Origin: a virus
Virus record (IMG/VR): IMGVR_UViG_3300005327_000017
Location: 1 to 31,771 of that record
Length of the DNA: 31,771 nucleotides
Reading direction: 5' to 3' (one strand)
Positions 14,282-21,418 of this stretch are shown in pieces (the stretch's first letter is position 1; every line of letters starts with the position of its first letter). Both the position numbers and the translations under genes were made by a program. The notes beneath the pieces are model-generated. The model was given only the letters and a program-made list of their open reading frames with translations, ran no database searches and was not told the DNA's origin.

Positions 14282-14847
14282 ACAGTCTCCTTTGCATTTT
14301 CGTGACCATCACGATTAAGCAATGAGGCCTCCGTAATCCCCAGCATCGCCATGCACTCCGCCAGCAAATCCATCTGCATGCCGTAGCGCGCCTGGAACGT
14401 TGCCTTGCGGCCGTGCACACTGATGCGCCCGCGTGGGTCGCTGTCGTCCTGCTGATGGTGCGGGCCACATAGGGGAAGCACGAGGAAGTGCGCGCCCGGC
14501 TTCGTGCGCCCGTCGATGTGGTGCAGGCTGATCGCGTGATTCGTCCAGCCGTCTTTCAGGCAGCAGATGCACGGGAGCGTGCCCATGCGATCCATGAAGC
14601 GCGCTTCCTCCGCAGTTGGCGGGCGCCCCTTCATACCGCGCGACTTCATCGGTTTGGGCAACTTTGACGGCTTCGGCTCCCGGTTTCGCGCGAGCGAGGT
14701 CTTGGCCTGGACGGCGGCTACGCGCAGCAGGCCGGCGCCGGCGGCTGGGGTCTTGAACCCGCTACCGCGCGACATCGGTGTCTTACGCACCAACGGGTGG
14801 CCCTGCTTGAGCGGAATGCCGGGTTTCAGAGATGTGCGTCGCATCAT
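14278..14847 (-). CDS. Ref-like (P1) HNH nuclease
   Basis: A 189-residue protein. A basic, disordered N-terminus (residues 1-75, many K, R, P) precedes a compact HNH domain with CICC (93-96), SLHHIDGRTKPGAHF (catalytic His 109/110) and LCGPHH (Cys 127, His 130-131). This organisation matches phage P1 Ref, a RecA-filament-dependent nuclease that cuts at D-loops. NinG-type proteins are an alternative. It starts with tandem ATGs at 14847; the AAGGA site is rather distant. It likely works in phage recombination with other operon products. Confidence 0.75.
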   Translation of the reverse strand: MMRRTSLKPGIPLKQGHPLVRKTPMSRGSGFKTPAAGAGLLRVAAVQAKTSLARNREPKPSKLPKPMKSRGMKGRPPTAEEARFMDRMGTLPCICCLKDGWTNHAISLHHIDGRTKPGAHFLVLPLCGPHHQQDDSDPRGRISVHGRKATFQARYGMQMDLLAECMAMLGITEASLLNRDGHENAKETV

Positions 14848-14879
14848 GCTACGATGTCCTTTTTGACAACGGAGCGGTC

Positions 14880-15131
14880 ATGGAAAAGCAACGTCTGAAC
14901 GAAGACCAGTACATCGCCAAGCTGAACGAACGCCTGCAGCAGCACCCCGACTACGTACCGGGCATGGCATTCCTTCCATACCCTGATGGTGCGCGCGGCG
15001 GCAACATTAGGGGAATCGGCATCAGCGAGATTCGTTTCAACCATGTGTTCATGGACGCCAACCTTGAGGTTCAGGCCGAATATGATCTTGAGCCGACGTA
15101 CGCCGGCTTTCAGCGGCAAGTTACGGGCTAA
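14880..15131 (+). CDS. Hypothetical protein encoded against the replication operon
   Basis: An 83-residue soluble protein (MEKQRLNEDQYIAKLNER, then FLPYPDGARGG and EYDLEPTYAGF) on the + strand between two minus-strand early genes. The ATG at 14880 has GGAG 6-9 nt upstream and the codon use is good. It leaves only 5 nt before the stop of the convergent ParB-like gene. No good promoter is visible: TTGACA at 14863-14868 lacks a partner -10. Function unknown; opposite orientation suggests lysogenic or separate expression. Confidence 0.65.
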   Translation: MEKQRLNEDQYIAKLNERLQQHPDYVPGMAFLPYPDGARGGNIRGIGISEIRFNHVFMDANLEVQAEYDLEPTYAGFQRQVTG

Positions 15132-15136
15132 CAGCT

Positions 15137-15955
15137 TCATGGCGCCGCCCGCACCGCGGTGCCGCGCAGGTAGGAGATCAGCTGTGCGAACCGCGGCGCC
15201 AGGTCCTCGGCCCGGAATTTGCCGCCGCTGTCGATTTCAGTCTGGATCGCCTTGACCAGATCCGCCGGGGTATTGCCGTCGACCTGCTTGGCCGTGACCC
15301 TCCGCTTACCTTGCAGACGCGCCGCCTGTTGCGCTTCCTTCAGCGCCGCGCCGGCCGCCTCGCCCTTTTCCTTGACCACTTTCACGGCGGTGGTTTTCGA
15401 GACCTCGCCGGCCTTCACCATCTGGTGCACATCGTGATTCGCACCAGCCAGGATCAGCGCTTGCTGAACGGTCGACACCGAGCACAGCATGCCGTCGGCG
15501 ATCTGCTGCACGGACTGGCCGAAGCCGTCGTGCGCGCGCTGCACGAGTTCCGCGAACTGCAACGCTTTCATCTTCTTGTGCTTGTTGCTGGTGCCGATGC
15601 GGTACAGGCGTTGCAGGTCATTGCCGCTGAACTGGCGAACCGCGATCAGCATGCGGCCCTTGTCGTCCGGCTTGAAGTGGCCGGTGGCGATGGCGCGCCC
15701 GATCTGCTTGTGCCGGCGGTGGCCGTCCACGATCCACACCCCGCCGCCTTCTCGCGGCCGCACCTCCAGCTGCGGCAGCGCCAGGACGCCATGCTTGATG
15801 ATGAACTGGTAAAGCTCCTCGTCGTCGGCCTCGTCTTCGTCGTTGCGGTCGCCGGGGTTGAAGCCGGGTTCGACGTGGATATTGGCGTACTCGATCTTCT
15901 CGGCGTCCGCGCGCACCAGTTCGCCGTCGAGTCGCATTTGTTTAAATGATTTCAT
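15137..15955 (-). CDS. Phage ParB-like protein
   Basis: A 272-residue protein. The N-terminal domain carries the ParB/sulfiredoxin-like signature VDGHRRHKQIGRA (77-89), corresponding to the GERR box. A central HTH lies at about 130-175 (FGQSVQQIADGMLCSVSTVQQALIL). The C-terminal part is helical with an alanine/lysine-rich linker (GEAAGAALKEAQQAARLQGKRRVT). The role could be CTP-dependent DNA clamp, transcription control or nuclease; no parA partner is near, so partition is unlikely. The start is fixed by an ATGA overlap at 15955 with GGGGAAGG ahead. Confidence 0.8.
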   Translation of the reverse strand: MKSFKQMRLDGELVRADAEKIEYANIHVEPGFNPGDRNDEDEADDEELYQFIIKHGVLALPQLEVRPREGGGVWIVDGHRRHKQIGRAIATGHFKPDDKGRMLIAVRQFSGNDLQRLYRIGTSNKHKKMKALQFAELVQRAHDGFGQSVQQIADGMLCSVSTVQQALILAGANHDVHQMVKAGEVSKTTAVKVVKEKGEAAGAALKEAQQAARLQGKRRVTAKQVDGNTPADLVKAIQTEIDSGGKFRAEDLAPRFAQLISYLRGTAVRAAP

Positions 15956-16275
15956 GCCTTCCCCTTCGCTGCCTTGATGACCACTTGCAGGTAGTCCAAG
16001 CACTCAAGCGCCTTCGGTTCGCCCTCAAACACATCACGGGCGTTCTGGATCGCCTCGGCCAACTGGACGCCGTTTAGACGATGAACCGCCGCAATCACCT
16101 CGGGAATCTCGTAGTCGTAGCTGCCGCCGAACAGAATCGCAGCAATATCCTGCATGCCGCGCTTGAAGCGATCCTTACGCACGATCTTGCCGTCAGAGCG
16201 GAATTCGTAGTCCTCCGGCTTCCCCTCGCGGTATTCCGGCGCGCGCAGGTCTTTTTCCATAACTTCGCGCGTCAT
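15952..16275 (-). CDS. Hypothetical phage early protein
   Basis: A 107-residue protein with a charged N-terminus (REVMEKDLRAPEYREGKPEDYEFRSDGKIVRKD) and a helical remainder (MQDIAAILFGGSYDYEIPEVIAAVHRLNG). Phages of this group often have such a protein next to ParB-like genes. It is coupled on both sides by ATGA overlaps. No catalytic motif is seen. Confidence 0.65.
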   Translation of the reverse strand: MTREVMEKDLRAPEYREGKPEDYEFRSDGKIVRKDRFKRGMQDIAAILFGGSYDYEIPEVIAAVHRLNGVQLAEAIQNARDVFEGEPKALECLDYLQVVIKAAKGKA

Positions 16276-16709
16276 GCATCACCCCCAGCAATGTTCTTGA
16301 AGCCGAAGCCCGCCGGCCGCTGCGACCAGGTCGGCGCCGCGTCGCTCGCTGGACGCAAGCCGCGGCTGTTGATCTGGTATTTCTTGCTCAGGCCCGTGCC
16401 AGCGAACACATTGCGCGTGGCGGCCGGAACCATCTGGCCAACGTACTTTTCTACTGGCTTGTCGCCCTGCTCGTCGTAGTAATCGGTAGCGGCCTGGCTG
16501 CATGCGATCTTTCCGCGCGAGGTTTCCATCAGCCAGCCGCCGCGAATGGCGCGCTGCAGGGCCTCGTTCCGCGCGCTTCGCGTGCCGCCGAAGTTCACGG
16601 CCAAGAACAGATCTGCCTCGGTGCACGAGCCATGCTTGTACAGGTACTCGCCAGCGGTGTGCAGGATCTCGCCAGGTTGCGGGCGACGGATGTTTTGACG
16701 TTGGGTCAT
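16272..16709 (-). CDS. Hypothetical phage early protein
   Basis: A 145-residue basic protein. Residues 10-60 (GEILHTAGEYLYKHGSCTEADLFLAVNFGGTRSARNEALQRAIRGGWLME) read as a winged-helix-like fold, suggesting DNA binding. The rest is polar with GLRPASDAAPTWSQRP. The start at 16709 lies in an ATGA overlap with the methyltransferase stop. The longer open frame upstream is a shadow of that gene. Confidence 0.6.
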   Translation of the reverse strand: MTQRQNIRRPQPGEILHTAGEYLYKHGSCTEADLFLAVNFGGTRSARNEALQRAIRGGWLMETSRGKIACSQAATDYYDEQGDKPVEKYVGQMVPAATRNVFAGTGLSKKYQINSRGLRPASDAAPTWSQRPAGFGFKNIAGGDA

Positions 16710-17620
16710 GCTGCCTCCAGCATTGCGGTGATGACGTCGCGCGCGGCCGGCGGGCAGACGGCATTGCCCAGCATGTGCACGGCATCCCTGTGCGCTGCGG
16801 GCAGAATGTAATCGTCCGGGAAGCCCATCGCGGCGCGGCACTCCTGGGCCGAAAACATGCGCATGCGGTCCCCGTCAATGATCGCGTGGCGGTCGCGCGT
16901 GGTAATGGTGCCGACCGGCCGCGCAATTGAGCGCCCACCCTTCTCGGCGCCGTAGTAGCTGCTGATGAAGCGATCGCCATGCGCGGCGCGGCCGGCGGCA
17001 ATGCGCGCGAGCGTGTTCGCAGCGCGGCCCGGCTTGTCGATCGGCTGCCAGCTCCCGGCGCTGAAATCGATGAAGCTGCTGGCCGGCACGTGCGGCCGCT
17101 TCGGAAGGTCGATCATGAGCGGGTGCTTGGCACGCACGCCCACGATGAACAAGCGCTGACGATGCTGCGCCACACCGTGGTCGGCTGCGTCGACGATCAT
17201 CGGCGTCAGCGCATAGCCCAGCGCGACCATCGCCGCGCACCAAGCCGGGTAGAGTGCCCAGCCGGTAAACTCGGGCACATTCTCGATCACGGCTAATTCA
17301 GGCCGGTGATATTCGGCAGCTGAAACCACAGCCCATGCGGTTGATCGGCTGGCATCATGCTGCGGATTACCGCTGGCCTTGCCGCGCGCCCTACTGTGAC
17401 CTTGGCAGCACGGCGACGCCATCAGCAGGTCGTGCGACGGCACCTCGGCCCAGTTTGCCTGGTGAAGGTCTTGGCATGCGTGCTCTGCGCCGGGATGGTT
17501 CTGCGCGTGGATCTCGACGGCGCTTTTCCAGTGATTTGCTGCCCACACGACATCGATGCCGGCCATGCGGGCGCCCGTGCTGAATCCGCCTGCCCCGGCG
17601 AAAAGGTCGATGGCCTTCAT
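16706..17620 (-). CDS. Phage DNA (cytosine-5) methyltransferase
   Basis: A 304-residue protein with the ordered C5-methyltransferase motifs: I DLFAGAGGFSTG (5-16), IV SPCCQGHS (69-76) with the catalytic Cys, VI IENVPEF (112-118), VIII AQHRQRL (151-157) and X GNAV (about 285). The target-recognition region is short. It would methylate cytosine to evade host restriction or modify gene expression. The PCCQ box has one extra Cys compared with the usual PCQ. The ATGA overlap at 17620 fixes the start; the frame extends further upstream only as a shadow. Confidence 0.9.
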   Translation of the reverse strand: MKAIDLFAGAGGFSTGARMAGIDVVWAANHWKSAVEIHAQNHPGAEHACQDLHQANWAEVPSHDLLMASPCCQGHSRARGKASGNPQHDASRSTAWAVVSAAEYHRPELAVIENVPEFTGWALYPAWCAAMVALGYALTPMIVDAADHGVAQHRQRLFIVGVRAKHPLMIDLPKRPHVPASSFIDFSAGSWQPIDKPGRAANTLARIAAGRAAHGDRFISSYYGAEKGGRSIARPVGTITTRDRHAIIDGDRMRMFSAQECRAAMGFPDDYILPAAHRDAVHMLGNAVCPPAARDVITAMLEAA

Positions 17621-18069
17621 GCACACACCCCAGCCGGCGCCAGGTTGAAGAAGTGCGCCATCATCGGCTCGTGCGCAGGGAGGCCACGCTGGATCCGCAC
17701 CTTGAATTCCTCGTCGTCGTGCATGATGTGGATGTGGCGCGCCGGGTCGCGCGCGGCCAGTTCCATCGGGGTCGGAGGGCGATTCTTGACGGGCCGCGCC
17801 ACCGGCAGGGCTTCCAGACTCGCGAGAAACGCGCGCGCCTTGTCCGCATCTGCTGTCAGGCGGAACACCTGCTCGTCGGCGTCGCGCACCAGTTCGACCA
17901 ACTGGCACAGGTCCGCGAGGTACTTGCGCACGCCCGACGGACCGATCTTCAGCAGCGAGCCGATCTCGTCGCGGCGCAGGTTGCGCTCCTGGAGCGCGAG
18001 GATCAGCTGGCGCGTGCGTTCGTTGCGCTCCGCGGTGCGGGATGGGGTGACGTAGCGGGCGCGGGTCAT
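17617..18069 (-). CDS. Winged-HTH regulatory-type phage protein
   Basis: A 150-residue protein. Residues 10-60 (AERNERTRQLILALQERNLRRDEIGSLLKIGPSGVRKYLADL) form a winged helix like ArsR/MarR-type or phage regulators. A C-terminal segment HIHIMHDDEEFKVRIQRGL resembles a conserved tail of such proteins. The start at 18069 lies in an ATGA overlap. It probably binds DNA; targets cannot be read from the sequence. Confidence 0.65.
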   Translation of the reverse strand: MTRARYVTPSRTAERNERTRQLILALQERNLRRDEIGSLLKIGPSGVRKYLADLCQLVELVRDADEQVFRLTADADKARAFLASLEALPVARPVKNRPPTPMELAARDPARHIHIMHDDEEFKVRIQRGLPAHEPMMAHFFNLAPAGVCA

Positions 18070-18341
18070 GCTCCACCTCCAGCAACCAGAGGCAAGCCAG
18101 CAAGACCGCAATAGCCGCGGGCCTCACTCCCATCAAGATCCTCCGATGGAAGCCATCTCCACATCGCGCAACGGTCAGCGACGCAAAAACTGGCGGAGGG
18201 GAGACCCGGCTTAGAATCGCCCTCAATTTCAACTCGATTAAATACGACCTGGCCGCCGTTCACAAAACCTCGACTCGTGGCCTTTTCCATCCGGGTCATC
18301 GGGCACCACGTCTGATAAGCCTCGCCTATCTCAAGAATCAT
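18066..18341 (-). CDS. Small hypothetical phage protein
   Basis: A 91-residue protein with cysteines scattered (TWCPMTR, SFCVADRCAMWRWLP, GYCGLAG). The ATG at 18341 follows a perfect GGAGGT site, which supports expression. The C-terminal third is short on features. It overlaps the winged-HTH gene by ATGA. Confidence 0.6.
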   Translation of the reverse strand: MILEIGEAYQTWCPMTRMEKATSRGFVNGGQVVFNRVEIEGDSKPGLPSASFCVADRCAMWRWLPSEDLDGSEARGYCGLAGLPLVAGGGA

Positions 18342-18365
18342 GCTGCACCTCCGCTCGTGAACATG

Positions 18366-18845
18366 TCAGCAACGCGCGGATCGCGGGTCGGCGAATTCGT
18401 GGCGGCAGCATGGGCAAAAATCGGCTTCCGTCAGCTTATGACGCCCGACGGCCTGCGCCTGGTAGACGAAGTCACCGGGGCGCAGAAAATCGTTTGCGGC
18501 GATCAGCGCCGGCAACGAATTGGCCGGGAATTCATCGTTCGTGACAGACCAGAACACACCGCGGCCCACGTCCATGGCCGCGAGCACGGCGCATGCATCG
18601 GACAGGCCGGCGAGGTCCGCACTTTTGACCGCGTCGAAAAGCGCACGGATGGCTGTGTGATGCTCGGCATTGAAGCAGAGCGACACGTCGTCGTTTTCGT
18701 CCTGCAGCCAGTCATTGGCCAATTTCTTCGCCGCCGTCAGCAGTTGGACGGCGAGATTCGACCAGTGCGCCGCGCGCGCTTCGAACTGGTGCGAGGACTG
18801 ATCTTCACCGGCGTGCGCCGCCGGCGTTTGGGTTTGTGCTAACAT
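18366..18845 (-). CDS. Hypothetical phage early protein with C-terminal zinc-type motif
   Basis: A 159-residue protein, helical (SNLAVQLLTAAKKLANDWLQDE; FNAEHHTAIRALFDAVKSADL) with a C-terminal FCPCCRHEF motif that could hold a metal together with nearby His. The ATG at 18845 follows GGAGAACGC. It stands 24 nt ahead of the next gene without overlap. No family recognised. Confidence 0.6.
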   Translation of the reverse strand: MLAQTQTPAAHAGEDQSSHQFEARAAHWSNLAVQLLTAAKKLANDWLQDENDDVSLCFNAEHHTAIRALFDAVKSADLAGLSDACAVLAAMDVGRGVFWSVTNDEFPANSLPALIAANDFLRPGDFVYQAQAVGRHKLTEADFCPCCRHEFADPRSARC

Positions 18846-18875
18846 GCGTTCTCCAAATGTTGTACTTGTTTCAGG

Positions 18876-18900
18876 AAGCCCGGTTGCAGCCGGGCTTTTT
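18876..18900 (+). terminator. Hairpin with U-tract on the + strand
   Basis: AAGCCCGG-TTGCAG-CCGGGCTT is an 8-bp stem followed by T-rich sequence only on the + strand, where no + gene ends. On the minus strand it directly follows the stop of the 33-residue gene without a U-tract. It may stop antisense transcription or attenuate the leftward operon. Confidence 0.5.
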
Positions 18901-19001
18901 CATTTCTGCTGGCCTTCCAGCAGCTCTCGGTACTTCTTCTTGCTCATTACGTGGCCAGGCTCGATCGGCGCCGGCTCTTGCTCTTGTTCGTTCTGCTGCA
19001 T
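18900..19001 (-). CDS. Very small charged phage protein (33 aa)
   Basis: A 33-codon frame with an AGGAAG ribosome site 5 nt before ATG 19001. The product begins MQQNEQEQEPAPIEPGHVMS and continues KKKYRELLEGQQK. Strong ribosome site, complete use of the gap and no competing frame support it. Function unknown. Confidence 0.6.
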   Translation of the reverse strand: MQQNEQEQEPAPIEPGHVMSKKKYRELLEGQQK

Positions 19002-19030
19002 CTACTTCCTTTCTCTATAGGTCGAGGGAC

Positions 19031-19237
19031 TTACTTCGCCAGTTTGCGGATCTCTTTCGTTGGAATGTCCCAGCGCTCGTGAATCCGCAGAATCGTTCTC
19101 TCGCTGAGCGTCCGCATCCCTGAGCGAAGCCTGCTGATGTCCGGAGGGCTCATCCCGAGCTCGCGCGCCAAAGCCGAGTCGCTCTTGATGTCGAACCGCG
19201 CGCGCAGCGTGTCCAGCAGGTTCGATACGTTCGTCAT
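19031..19237 (-). CDS. Small HTH (Cro/XRE-type) regulator
   Basis: A 68-residue protein consisting of one XRE-type helix-turn-helix (LRARFDIKSDSALARELGMSPPDISRLRSGMRTLSERTILRIHE). The ATG at 19237 follows AGGAG. It is the second regulator downstream of cro in the leftward operon and may share the role of CII- or Cro-like factors. Confidence 0.75.
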   Translation of the reverse strand: MTNVSNLLDTLRARFDIKSDSALARELGMSPPDISRLRSGMRTLSERTILRIHERWDIPTKEIRKLAK

Positions 19238-19293
19238 CTTTTGGGCTCCTGTTCTTGGTGTTGGTGGCGGCATGCCCGCCGCCTGGGTCTTCC

Positions 19294-19866
19294 CTACCGC
19301 GAAGGCTGTTCAAGCTGACGCGCGAGCAGCGTTGCCTCGAGATCCACCAACGTGGATTCGCTGGCCTCCACTTCTTCTCGCACCTCTTTAATGGCCGCGA
19401 CCAGGTTGGCAATCGAAGGCTCATTCGTCGCCAGAACAACGGCTGTTTGCGCCTCCGACGCCTCTTTGATCATGCTGCGCAGATGGCTGAAGCCGTCGAA
19501 GCAGCCCGGAGTCACACTCTCGCGGGCGCGCACTTCTACGCCCAGAGGCCGAAACATCTGGTTGAGGCAGTGCAGGCGCACGTCCAGCGGCAATGCCGCC
19601 AAGATGCTTTGCACCATGCCGGCCGGCAGCGTGCCGTCGACGTCCAGCCAGCGGAACAGCTTCTGCGCGCCCTTCTTTGCCTGCGTGTACGTGTCGCCGA
19701 CGAAGCTGAAATCGACACCGGTGACGGCCTCACCGCCAAGCGCAGCATGCGCATCCATGACCATGGCAGCGACGGCCTCCCGGCTGATGCTGCCGGCGCG
19801 GCGCCAAGCTTCGATCTCGGCGCGGAGCACGGCTGCGATGCCTTGGTTGTGAGGATTGATATTCAT
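19294..19866 (-). CDS. YdaT-like phage regulator in the cII position
   Basis: A 190-residue protein. The N-terminal half (AEIEAWRRAGSISREAVAAMVMDAH ... TQAKKGAQKLFRWLDVDG) matches the pattern of YdaT, including the QKxFRWLD box. The C-terminal half is helical with a coiled-coil tail (EVREEVEASESTLVDLEATLL). YdaT proteins of E. coli prophages are encoded next to YdaS (Cro-like) and have been described as functional equivalents of CII. Here it is directly downstream of a Cro/YdaS-like gene, which fits. Family assignment is from memory of motifs. Confidence 0.6.
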   Translation of the reverse strand: MNINPHNQGIAAVLRAEIEAWRRAGSISREAVAAMVMDAHAALGGEAVTGVDFSFVGDTYTQAKKGAQKLFRWLDVDGTLPAGMVQSILAALPLDVRLHCLNQMFRPLGVEVRARESVTPGCFDGFSHLRSMIKEASEAQTAVVLATNEPSIANLVAAIKEVREEVEASESTLVDLEATLLARQLEQPSR

Positions 19867-19927
19867 GACTTTTTCCTATCTGCAAGCTAATCTGACAACA
19901 CTGAAGAACAACCACCGGGAGCTTGTG

Positions 19928-20167
19928 ATGTCTGACGCCACCTTCGTACTGATGAACTGCGATCTGATCGCGGCTTCGGTGCAGATCGACTGCGCTGGCG
20001 TGACTACTCTGTATTGCGGTACGCGCCGGGCTAGTGAACTGCTGGCCGGCTCATCAACGCCGTTCGGCGAGGCTCGCCGAACTAATCGGTCGCTCGACGA
20101 CGCGGCGCTTGCGCATCCAAACCGAGCGATGCAAACACTGCCGGGCGGGCCAGCTTCAAAAATTTGA
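19928..20167 (+). CDS. Possible small gene antisense to the cro 3' end
   Basis: A frame of 79 codons (MSDATFVLMNCDLIAASVQID, then TTLYCGTRRASELLAG) on the + strand with GGGAG ahead of ATG 19928. Its first 50 codons lie in the otherwise empty gap between cro and the YdaT-like gene and have normal codon use; the rest overlaps cro in antisense. It may be real or may mark an OOP-like antisense RNA. Confidence 0.4.
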   Translation: MSDATFVLMNCDLIAASVQIDCAGVTTLYCGTRRASELLAGSSTPFGEARRTNRSLDDAALAHPNRAMQTLPGGPASKI

Positions 20168-20297
20168 GTCGCGCCTTCGGTATGCCTAACTTCCTCCACT
20201 CGGAGACTGAAGCTGGCTGAATCTCACAAAGTCGCGCTACCTCAGACGTCCCGCCCAGGGCGTCGATGATTTCGTCGGGCGATTTCTCAGTAGTCAT
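20082..20297 (-). CDS. cro: Cro/YdaS-like repressor
   Basis: A 71-residue protein with one HTH (EIIDALGGTSEVARLCEIQPASVSEWRKLGIPKARLKFLKL), the form of YdaS/Cro-type regulators that dimerise on phage operators. It is the first gene of the leftward operon and divergent from cI. The pR -10 element ends only 6 nt before its ATG, so the mRNA is predicted to be leaderless or nearly so. It would repress cI transcription after induction. Confidence 0.85.
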   Translation of the reverse strand: MTTEKSPDEIIDALGGTSEVARLCEIQPASVSEWRKLGIPKARLKFLKLARPAVFASLGLDAQAPRRRATD

Positions 20298-20303
20298 GCG
20301 CCT

Positions 20304-20332
20304 ATTTTAGGCATACCTAAATACGAACGCAA
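20304..20332 (-). promoter_or_regulatory. Promoter pR for cro and the leftward early operon
   Basis: Read on the minus strand, the -35 TTGCGT (20332-20327), 17-bp spacer and -10 TAAAAT (20309-20304) sit with the operator TTAGGCATACCTAA in the spacer. Bound repressor would block polymerase. The predicted start coincides with the A of the cro ATG. Confidence 0.75.
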
Positions 20333-20377
20333 GCATTTTTAGGCTTGCCTCACAAAAAAACATTTAGGATTACCTAA
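20307..20377. promoter_or_regulatory. Operator region OR: three CI/Cro sites
   Basis: Sites are TTAGGCATACCTAA (20307-20320), TTAGGCTTGCCTCA (20339-20352) and TTAGGATTACCTAA (20364-20377). Their left ends are 32 and 25 bp apart. The first lies in pR and the third abuts the cI start codon, giving an O1-O2-O3 layout like lambda. Confidence 0.85.
20342..20370 (+). promoter_or_regulatory. Candidate pRM promoter for cI
   Basis: A weak -10 TAGGAT (20365-20370) lies 6 nt before the cI ATG; the matching -35 position (GGCTTG, 20342-20347) is poor. This suggests a promoter needing activation by CI, and a leaderless or near-leaderless cI message. An AGGA within the operator could also act as ribosome site if transcription starts earlier. 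Confidence 0.45.
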
Positions 20378-21090
20378 TGGAAGAATGGAAAGTACGACTA
20401 CGAGAGGCACGCGAGGCAAAGGGGCTTAGCAAGAGCGACTTTGCTAAAGCTGTTCGCATCTCTCCTCCTACCGCAACGGACTGGGAGAAAAGCGTCGCAG
20501 ATGGTGGTATCAAGGAGATTTCCGGCGTTAGGCTGACCAAAGCTTGCGAGGTGTTGGGAGTCGATTCAGCGTGGCTTCTACATGGTAAAGGCTCCGGCCC
20601 GACCACCACTCCTGCGCCAGACACGATTGAGGAAATCCGGCCCGTCCGAGTGCTTGCCGACGAAGACCCCCTATTCGTGCATATCCCCAAGGTGAGGCTT
20701 TTGGTCTCAGCTGGCGTGAGTGGTTTCGGCGTCGAGCCGGAACCTTATGATGGCTCAACCGCTCCTGTGCCGGCCGATTGGCTGCGCCGTCGCCAGCTTC
20801 GCCCAGAAAAGCTCATCGCCATTCGCGTCCGAGGGCAAAGCATGGAGCCTACGTTTTACGAGGGTGACACCGTCATCATCAACCAGGACGACACCACGCC
20901 CGTCGACGGAGCAGTGTTCGTCATCAATTACGAAGGCGAAGACGTGATCAAGCGTCTGGTGCGAGATGCTGGTGATTGGTGGCTTATGTCTGACAACCCG
21001 AACCAACAGCGATACCATCGCAAGCTTTGCAAAGGCGCGGCTTGCCTAATTCTGGGGCGTGTCGTCCGTAGTGAGCGAGAGCACTACTGA
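20377..21090 (+). CDS. cI: CI-type repressor (LexA/S24-family autocleaving)
   Basis: A 237-residue protein. Residues 5-60 form an XRE HTH (LREAREAKGLSKSDFAKAVRISPPTATDWEKS). Residues 100-230 are an S24 peptidase domain with the Ala112-Gly113 cleavage site (VSAGVSG), catalytic Ser155 in RGQSMEPTF and catalytic Lys192 in EDVIKRL. RecA filament formed on DNA damage would trigger self-cleavage and induction. It maintains lysogeny by binding the OR and OL sites. Its stop overlaps the next ATG as TGATG, so the downstream gene is expressed with it. Confidence 0.95.
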   Translation: MEEWKVRLREAREAKGLSKSDFAKAVRISPPTATDWEKSVADGGIKEISGVRLTKACEVLGVDSAWLLHGKGSGPTTTPAPDTIEEIRPVRVLADEDPLFVHIPKVRLLVSAGVSGFGVEPEPYDGSTAPVPADWLRRRQLRPEKLIAIRVRGQSMEPTFYEGDTVIINQDDTTPVDGAVFVINYEGEDVIKRLVRDAGDWWLMSDNPNQQRYHRKLCKGAACLILGRVVRSEREHY

Positions 21091-21380
21091 TGCAGTGCGC
21101 GGTCATTGATCTTTGCTGTGTTCGCATTGCGGTTGTGAGGGTCCCGCCCCTTATGCTCGTTGATCCGCTCGCAACTCGGACTATTAGGGATCTGCAGCCA
21201 CGTTTTGGCGTCGTTCCGATCCTGCTCGTCAGTTTTGACCAAGTCGACCTGGGTGACATTCAGGGATTTTCAGAGTTCCCGACGGCACCTTACCTGATCG
21301 ATCTGGTCGAATGGAACAGCATGGAGCCCATCGAATGGCATCCGCTGCCCCCACTGATCGAGGAAGAACTACCGTTTTAG
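21090..21380 (+). CDS. Hypothetical protein coupled to cI
   Basis: A 96-residue, acidic protein with an alternating hydrophobic core (CAVIDLCCVRIAVVRVPPLML, FGVVPILLVSFDQVD, YLIDLVEWN) and an acidic proline-rich tail (HPLPPLIEEELPF). It overlaps the cI stop by 1 nt, so it is made in the lysogen. Similar short proteins follow repressor genes in other betaproteobacterial prophages as far as I recall. Function unknown. Confidence 0.65.
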   Translation: MQCAVIDLCCVRIAVVRVPPLMLVDPLATRTIRDLQPRFGVVPILLVSFDQVDLGDIQGFSEFPTAPYLIDLVEWNSMEPIEWHPLPPLIEEELPF

Positions 21381-21418
21381 GCGCTACGGCACGCTTGGAT
21401 GCCGCAACCAGGACTAGC

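Noticed and set aside
17621-18232. N-terminal extension of the cytosine methyltransferase
   Set aside because: Motif I begins at residue 5 from the ATG at 17620, which forms an ATGA overlap. The upstream frame is a shadow of the winged-HTH gene.
19876-20199. 107-codon minus frame overlapping the cro 3' end
   Set aside because: It overlaps cro in another frame, has no ribosome site, and its translation has no regular structure.
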